A program made the position numbers and the translations under genes. 22,589 nt of DNA from Gracilariopsis chorda. Taxonomy: Eukaryota; Rhodophyta; Florideophyceae; Gracilariales; Gracilariaceae. The notes below the pieces were generated by a model, which saw only the letters and a program-made list of their open reading frames with translations, searched no databases and was not told the DNA's origin. The DNA lies in the NCBI GenBank assembly GCA_003194525.1, contig NBIV01000626.1, positions 1 to 22,589 on the forward strand. Reading direction: 5' to 3'. This document shows, piece after piece, positions 17,003 through 22,589 of this stretch. Position 1 is the stretch's first letter, and each line of letters opens with the position of its first letter.

Positions 17003-17700
17003 GAGCGAAAAATGCACATTTTGGAAGAGCGCGAACATCGTCGAGCGGTCATGAAGCGGAAATCCACCCCTGCACCAGCTCAACAAACGCAATCACCACC
17101 GAGTAGATCTCCCTTGCCGCCACAGAGAGAGCCATTTACACCGCCTCGCACCCGGACCCTGCCACGTGACCACCCGAGAACACCGCCAAGCCAACAATCT
17201 CCGCCTGGGCCTTGTTCTCCACCTCGACCAAGTTCCGATGAGCCTGCGAATTCGGGCTTTTACAACCCACGCCCACCGTCCAGTGATGATACCGTCCCCC
17301 GTAACCAGCCGCCCGTGGGTGCAGATCCACCATGTCCGAAGGAACAGCCACATGCGCCACAGCCGCAACCTGCACAGGCGCGTCGAAGTCGCTCAGAGAA
17401 CATATCACAGGGAAGTGCAACAAGCCGCAGTCGCTGCCAAGCGTCTCGGTCCTGTTCAAGGCGTCAAGAACGGGAGGCTGGGACAGATGGGAATGCTTCG
17501 CCACCTGCGACTGGTCCTGTTCCTACTGCAAGTGAAAATGAGGTTTCTGGAGACCCGTGCTGGGAATCAAGAAAACACGGCATTCGTACTCCGCCAGTTG
17601 CCTCTCCGAATGATCGCAGTTCTGCCTCATCTGCTCCACGGCCCTCGATCACGACGAGGCGACGGCGAACTTTTCGTGGCAGCGCGCAGGCGGGGAGTCT
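17003..17700 (+). pseudogene. Proline/serine-rich region in frame with the J-domain ORF
   Basis: Directly after TAA 17000-17002 the same frame stays open to 17836. To about 17640 it is rich in Pro, Ser, Arg and Gln (for example TPPRTRTLPRDHPRTPPSQQ), as in a disordered linker. Around 17640-17700 the sensible reading moves to another frame, where an acidic stretch begins (FEFDEDVGEKEFAEWFEEDA) that leads into the transposase-like part. This suggests one original gene broken by a stop and a frameshift. Low-complexity sequence makes the reading frame choice uncertain. Confidence 0.4.
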
Positions 17701-19259
17701 TTTGAATTCGATGAAGATGTTGGAGAAAAGGAATTCGCAGAATGGTTCGAAGAGGATGCGCAGGAAAGCAGCGGTGATGAGGAAGAATGAGATAAGGAAC
17801 ACGAAGACATCGATGACGAAGACTTCGACCCTTTGAACTACATTGCTGAAGAAGGCCTGTCCAGCCTCGACCACGAGTTCAATGAAGCCAACCGCGCATC
17901 CGCACGAAGGTCTTGTGGCACATCCGGGATTCCTGGCACTGCTCAGGAGGAGAGGCGCAAAGAGCAAAAACCTCTCTCCAACCTGAAAGCCAGACAGCGG
18001 GCAAAAGATGCCCTCCGGGTCGAGCGCTGTGCCGCTTTGCGTTGGAAACCCCGTAGAGTCTGTGCCATACAGCCCGTTGTGGGCATGATGTTCGACGCCC
18101 GTTGGAAGTGCCAACAGGTCGTGAGAGCGTACACGGCATATATGGGTATCCAGCCCAGAATCAATATTCATCTGACGATTACCAAGGTCACGATGACATG
18201 TCGAGAGAAGGAGTGTTCCGCAAAGGTTGCTTTCGACTGGCAACCTAGGAACGGCATGTGGAAGCTGAATAAGTTTGCCAAGAGAAGTCAATTGACATTG
18301 CTTTTCAGCAGTGCTGCAAGAATGCGAAACTCTTTCTCGACCCTTGCATGTGAAGAAGAACATGATGAAAAAGGTTGGCGCGGAAAGAAACATGGCCGCT
18401 GGGCTGTACAACAAGGCGGTACACGCCCTACTAGGGAGATGGTGGGTGGAATTGTAGCGCTGTACGGGCCTAATCAGCTGGATTATCTGTCAAAGTTCCC
18501 CAAGAGCCAACTTTACCGAGCGTACTCGAGTCTCGAGGACCTGAAGACTACTACTCAAGGCGCGGAAAGCCAAATGGCAGCTGCACTGCGCAACCACATT
18601 AGAGCAGTTGAGCCACAGAAAATGCTCGAAAAAGTCTTGATGACGCAGCGCAAAACATTTCTATCAAGACAGACTGCGGCGCTGGCATGTCGGGGACCCG
18701 TGCCTCCCTTCTTGGAGAGACAGTTGGCTTCGATAATTAACCGCAGCCGTGGTTACTTGTCTTCAGTTACCTTTATCGATGGAACGAGACAAATGGAAGC
18801 TACCGTTCCGAGCCAGACCGATGCTTCGGTGTCACGACGAATAACGCTAAGAACGAAGCACCAGACTCCGCCAATGTGCTGCTCATTTTCGCTCTCTTCC
18901 TGTGGATACCCCCATGATATCATTCCGCTGCTGTTCTGTGTGAGAAGTATGGCTCGACCAATTTGCACCGCTTAATCGCTCTCCGACATCTCACAACTGC
19001 ATGGAAAGAGCAGTATAAGAATATTAACTTCGGCATCCCGCCGCAGTTTAAAGTCGACGAAGTCATGATCGGCGCCCGGCAATTAGTCGCTTTAGGGAAG
19101 AATTTGCAGGTACCGAAGGCCATACTCCCTCCAAAGGGGCGGCCGGTGAAAAAACGCTGGCAAAAGAAAGAAGGGATGGTTCGAAAGAGGTCCGGAGAGC
19201 AAAAGAAGAAGATCATACTCGTGCTTGTTATGTCATATGTCTGGTCACGATGCTGGTAG
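17701..19259 (+). pseudogene. Mutator-like (MULE) transposase remnant lacking the DDE core
   Basis: An acidic start with an in-frame TGA (about 17788-17790) leads into the open frame from 17833. Residues about 81-148 of that frame (PVVGMMFDARWKCQQVVRAY...CREKEC...GMWKLNKF) match the layout of the MuDR/FAR1-type zinc-binding N-domain. The expected His-Cys is found only after a one-base shift near 18284. Further on, a C-terminal MULE-like part has CSFSLSSCGYPHDIIP (about 18875-18930), which looks like a degenerate SWIM zinc finger. A frame change follows, then LHRLIALRHLTTAWKEQY and a basic GRPVKKR tail to 19259. The catalytic DDE domain, usually about 200 residues between these parts, is not visible, so an internal deletion is likely. 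The family call is moderately sure and the inactivity very sure. Confidence 0.5.
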
Positions 19260-19274
19260 TTGCCAGTATGGCAA
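19260..19274. repeat. Small perfect hairpin after the MULE remnant
   Basis: TTGCCA-GTA-TGGCAA forms a 6-bp stem with a 3-nt loop just past the stop of the last frame. It is a single hairpin and may be chance. Confidence 0.5.
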
Positions 19275-19581
19275 CTTTTTGATGAATGAGTAGATCAGAC
19301 TGTTTCTCAAAGAAGTACTTTGCAAGGACGATGAGTATACACGGTGAATATATTGCGGTGAAAGGCAGGCTGCTTTTATTCTATTGTATTTGCAGACTTG
19401 GGTGATCTGTCCTAATTCTAGCCGTATTCAATAGCGTAGCGTGCGACGGAGTTACCCTGCAGAAGCATGTTTTTTGATGGCGCGGAGCGCAGTGAAGTTG
19501 ACTTGCAGAGGCGCGTTATTGAGATTGTGCGGGTTTGTTTTTGGGGTCTATTTGACGGCTTGTAACTTACAAGTCTTGCAT

Positions 19582-19891
19582 AAAACACCTCAGTTGTCCA
19601 TCTTTGTAACGAAAAGTCACCTACAGATAGTGATTGTCATCTTTGGATATATCGGAGCACCCCCTCAAGTAAACACGGCATGTTCTTTTCGAACGTCTCG
19701 TAAAACACTTGTTTTATTTGATGGATTGTAATTTAGGAAATGGTTGAAAACGGTCTTGTATATAACACCTCAGTTGTCCATCTTTGTAAAGAAAAGTCAC
19801 CTTCAGATAGTGATTGTCATCTTTGGATATACCGGAGCACCCCCTCAACTGAACACGGCATGTTCGTTTCGGGCCCCTCATAAAACACTTG
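19582..19891. repeat. Two tandem copies of a 130-bp repeat
   Basis: The sequence at 19582-19711 recurs at 19762-19891, an offset of 180 bp, with a handful of substitutions. Both begin near ACACCTCAGTTGTCCATCTT and end near TAAAACACTTG. It is non-coding as far as I can see. It may be a piece of a dispersed repeat or a local tandem duplication. The rest of 19275-20001 shows no gene. Confidence 0.85.
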
Positions 19892-20001
19892 CTCCATGTC
19901 ACTATCCCATTTCCGCAGTGCGGCCGGTGTCGCTACCCTGTACTGTCATAAATGTAGAAGTCACAGGTCTTGGTATTCAAAAAGGAACCCTGTCACTACC
20001 C

Positions 20002-20043
20002 TAATGTCGTCTTTAACCCTTTTAATGTCGTCTTTAACCCTTT
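20002..20043. repeat. 21-bp unit repeated twice in tandem
   Basis: TAATGTCGTCTTTAACCCTT followed by T occurs twice without change at 20002-20022 and 20023-20043. It is a simple short duplication in non-coding DNA. Confidence 0.9.
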
Positions 20044-20205
20044 TTTCCCTGTGACAATATCTTCCAATTAAATCCCTCTCTGGCCTGTGTCGCCTCGAAA
20101 ATGAAGAGCATTTATTACGTCAATTTGTAAAGTGACGTAAGCAGAAATCCGGAGGTCGAAAATGTTGCGAGATAAGAGGATTAACGCCGTAGAAAATCTC
20201 GTATC

Positions 20206-20246
20206 AAATCTCGTAGCCACGACTCTACACGAACGCTACGAGATTT
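20206..20246. repeat. Inverted repeat with 12-bp arms
   Basis: AAATCTCGTAGC (20206-20217) is exactly complementary to GCTACGAGATTT (20235-20246) around a 17-nt loop. It lies within a 77-codon open frame (20162-20395) that has no recognisable features and that I do not call as a gene. Nothing else is seen in 20044-20549. Confidence 0.8.
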
Positions 20247-20549
20247 TGCAGAACAAAACATTGTGTTTGCACCTTACGCAAAATAACTTATGGTATGGTG
20301 CGCAAACTCTTGTGCACTATGTCCCGAGTCTCAAAAGCATTGGGTTAAAGAGTTACATATCCTACACCACAACTCAGCTTCTCTCCCAGTCCTAACCCCG
20401 TACCACGAAAATACATAGTGCTTTCAACTAGTTTACTTCCTACGTAATCTTCGTACCCGTGTCTGTTTACCACACGACAGATACCCATCTCGTCGCACAA
20501 ATCAGGCCCCTAAAAAATGTCTCACAAAACCATTAACCTCTCGGTACGA

Positions 20550-22248
20550 AAAACAGACGGCAAGTAGTTTTGGCGGTTCTTGAGGTCCCAACAGGTTCAG
20601 AACCGTAGCACCCAAGTTGGCAATACCAGAGCACTTGCATTCCTTGTCCTCTCCGCACTTCAGTGAAGTGTCAATCTCATACTTGTCGATTTCATTTCCA
20701 ATAATCATGCATGGAACGTGTTGCTTAGTGTTAGCACACCTTGGCCTTCCACCACTCAGGTTGCTTACCAGCCTCCGGCTTTCCTTCTTTTCCGACCTCA
20801 GCCATTATATCAAAATTGCTGTGATCCACAGTAAGCATTGCCACGCCTCTTGGCTTAAATGATCTCTGGAACAACGCGGGCAAAACACAGATCAAGGCAC
20901 TCCCATGGCGAAACGGGAGGCCACCATATGAACAGTATGTCCCACCAACTCATTTTTTCATAGTTAACAACCATCAAGTCAGGTTTTAAATTGTCCATTT
21001 CGTCAAGAATACTATCCAAGATTTGACCCACCTTCATCCATGGGTGAGTTTGTTCTCGTTGCCTATAAGCGGAGAGACAATGGTATTTCTGCACGTGCTC
21101 TTCAACCTTAGCGGTACGGTTACCGTTATAGAAGTAGGTAACGTGGCCGCAATTCGGTGTTTCAGACACTGAGAAGCACTTCATACCGTTCTTGACCACC
21201 TATTCGCCAACAGTTCTTTCAATGTGTAGGGGAGAGACCAAAAATCGCTTCGGAATACCTGCATCACCGCCATACTGCATCCAAACCCGCGTAGCGAACG
21301 TCCACGACGCGCTTTCGGTCAAAACAATGGACTTCGCCCTCCTCAGCCTCAGAAGCGGTTGAGATCGCAATCGAACGATCACCTCTAACGTTCCAGAACA
21401 GTACAGAGTCGCAATCACAGAGTCACCATCACTCATAGGTCCGAAAGCGTTAACATCGTCGTCCATGTACTGATCCACGATATCGTCGTCCTTATAAAAA
21501 TGTTGAACAGCACCAATACAGGACTTGGAAAGTGGAAAGGGATGTATCACCGCAATAACGTGCTCTCCAGCAATTTTTCGACCATGCCACAGTCGGCTTC
21601 GTAGCGATCCATAGTTGTAACCATTCGTTCTCCACTGCTAGCAACGCAAATGTGTCAATCCCTTTGTTGCGGAGTGTAGCTAGACGCTTTTCGAGCGACT
21701 CAAAGTAGTCCAGAGTGGATCTTTTCCAACACATTACGTCCACTAGCGAGTGGATGTATTCGAAATCTCTTGAAACCGTTGTCAATTGCACCATCAATAA
21801 GATGGAAGACATGGTTGACATGAGCGTGCACATTTCCGTCCGAGTAGAGACCAATCATGTGGAAGGTATTACCATCCTCTCCTCTACAGTTTTCAACGAG
21901 CCATTGCCAGACCTCGCTATTGAATTCTCCAGAGCGGAAAGCGTTGTTAACTGGCTTTACGCCCTGATCAAAGATGTGAAAAGCACCTAAAACGTTGTGT
22001 CCGACCTCAGAGTTTTCCATGTCGCCAATGGAGGGCAAACCGACCGATTTTCCAGGCGTATCGAGTTCGCAGAAGAGGGACGTGGAGCCATTGGGCCCTT
22101 CTCCTGCCATGAGTCTGTCTAAAAATGGGTTTGAGAAGTGGTGATGGCGTTTCACTCCGCATCGGGAGCCTGTCCCACGCTCTTCATAACAATGAGGGCA
22201 ACCTGGCCCGTCCGGCTTTGTGAAACCAGGCCTCGGCAGAAGTCCCAT
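20550..22248 (-). pseudogene. 2,3-bisphosphoglycerate-independent phosphoglycerate mutase pseudogene
   Basis: From ATG 22248 the minus strand shows iPGM pieces in family order but in changing frames. GLPSIGDMENSEVGHNVLG (with the catalytic-Ser motif NSEVGH) and IFDQGVKPVNNAF, HMIGLYSDGNVHAHVNH lie in 22248 to about 21750. SLEKRLATLRNKGID is near 21680 and TMDRYEAD near 21590. FGPMSDGDSV, FLVSPLHIERTVGE and, after an in-frame TAG (21200-21202), VKNGMKCFSVSETPN, CGHVTYFYNGNR and PWMKVGQIL follow. VDHSNFDIM is near 20830, and IANLGATVLNLLG near 20620. Key sites are altered: DGWG region to KSVG, DGRDV to SGRNV, the SETxK Lys is lost, and DHGNAEDM became DHSNFDIM. The enzyme interconverts 3- and 2-phosphoglycerate in glycolysis; this copy cannot. 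No introns are visible, which allows a processed (retrocopied) origin if the host parent gene has introns. Confidence 0.82.
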
Positions 22249-22589
22249 AGTTCTGACAAACGTTGACCAAGAATCGATTGCAAGAAAACAGCCGTGAGAC
22301 TTTATGTTTCTTCGCCGGCAGATGCTATGCCACGAGTTGCGGCTACAAGCATCTCAACAGAAACGTATCTGGACAATGAATCTGAGATATAAGCACTCCA
22401 TTGTTTAGGCAAACATATCTCACGGTGTCAGTGTGTACATCTTATCAATTGATGACGCAATGTTTTTGCATGAACATGTATCGAGATTCCGTGCTCCCCA
22501 AGATATTGAAATCGGTCTTGTCCAACGAGACTTTCCCTATCGGTTTGCTGCCCTTCGTTCTTGTAACAATGATGTAAAAACGACTTTCT
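22249..22589. other. Right-end sequence without recognisable feature
   Basis: I see no coding region, RNA gene or strong repeat in the last 341 bp. It would be the upstream flank of the mutase pseudogene. Confidence 0.5.

Noticed and set aside
17464..18414. Minus-strand open frame of 316 codons opposite the MULE remnant
   Set aside because: The plus strand carries the recognisable zinc-domain and acidic stretches; the minus reading has no motif and is likely a shadow.
20162..20395. 77-codon open frame
   Set aside because: It contains a 12-bp inverted repeat, has no recognisable feature, and is surrounded by repeats.
1..22589. CRISPR array or bacterial defence system
   Set aside because: The short palindromes differ in sequence and have no constant repeat or spacer length, and all genes are eukaryotic transposon or host types.

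Overview
This is a transposon-dense stretch of a eukaryotic nuclear genome. The host cannot be named. A decayed 2,3-bisphosphoglycerate-independent phosphoglycerate mutase (the type found in plants, algae and oomycetes) and a piggyBac element point loosely to an alga, a stramenopile or another protist. No introns are visible and no intact host gene is present.

Positions 1-11283 hold an almost complete, young Ty3/gypsy-type LTR retrotransposon. Part of the 5' LTR (1-492) is followed by a primer-binding site and a gag region that is broken by several frame changes. Next come an intact pol of about 1,860 codons (protease, RT, RNase H, DD35E integrase, GPY/F module, an unusually long linker, chromodomain), an intact 552-codon antisense ORF of unknown function, a polypurine tract and a full 807-bp 3' LTR. 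The 3' LTR abuts a 337-bp inverted copy of its own first 337 bp (11284-11620), which ends exactly at the LTR terminus.

The most striking observation is not a gene. The whole element, LTRs and coding and non-coding parts alike, is paved with short perfect inverted repeats (arms of about 4-7 bp, loops of about 1-7 nt) roughly every 20-30 bp. The AT-richer flanking DNA does not look like this. In a hand-checked 573-bp part of RT/RNase H I found eight arms of at least 6 bp where about one is expected by chance.

Positions 11621-14900 hold AT-rich DNA, a cluster of long palindromes, a tRNA-like/SINE-like hairpin, and a piggyBac transposase on the minus strand. The transposase reads through about 700 codons in one frame but contains four in-frame stops. 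Positions 14900-16393 (minus) hold a decayed XPG/FEN1-like PIN-nuclease gene. Positions 16652-19259 (plus) hold a J-domain ORF, a proline-rich stretch in the same frame after a single stop, and then a decayed Mutator-like (MULE) transposase that lacks its DDE core. Positions 19260-20500 carry only repeats and hairpins. Positions 20550-22248 (minus) carry the mutase pseudogene, with frameshifts, a stop and lost catalytic residues.

Only pol, the antisense ORF and the short J-domain ORF are open. Everything else is decaying, so the region looks like a graveyard of older elements beside one recent retrotransposon.
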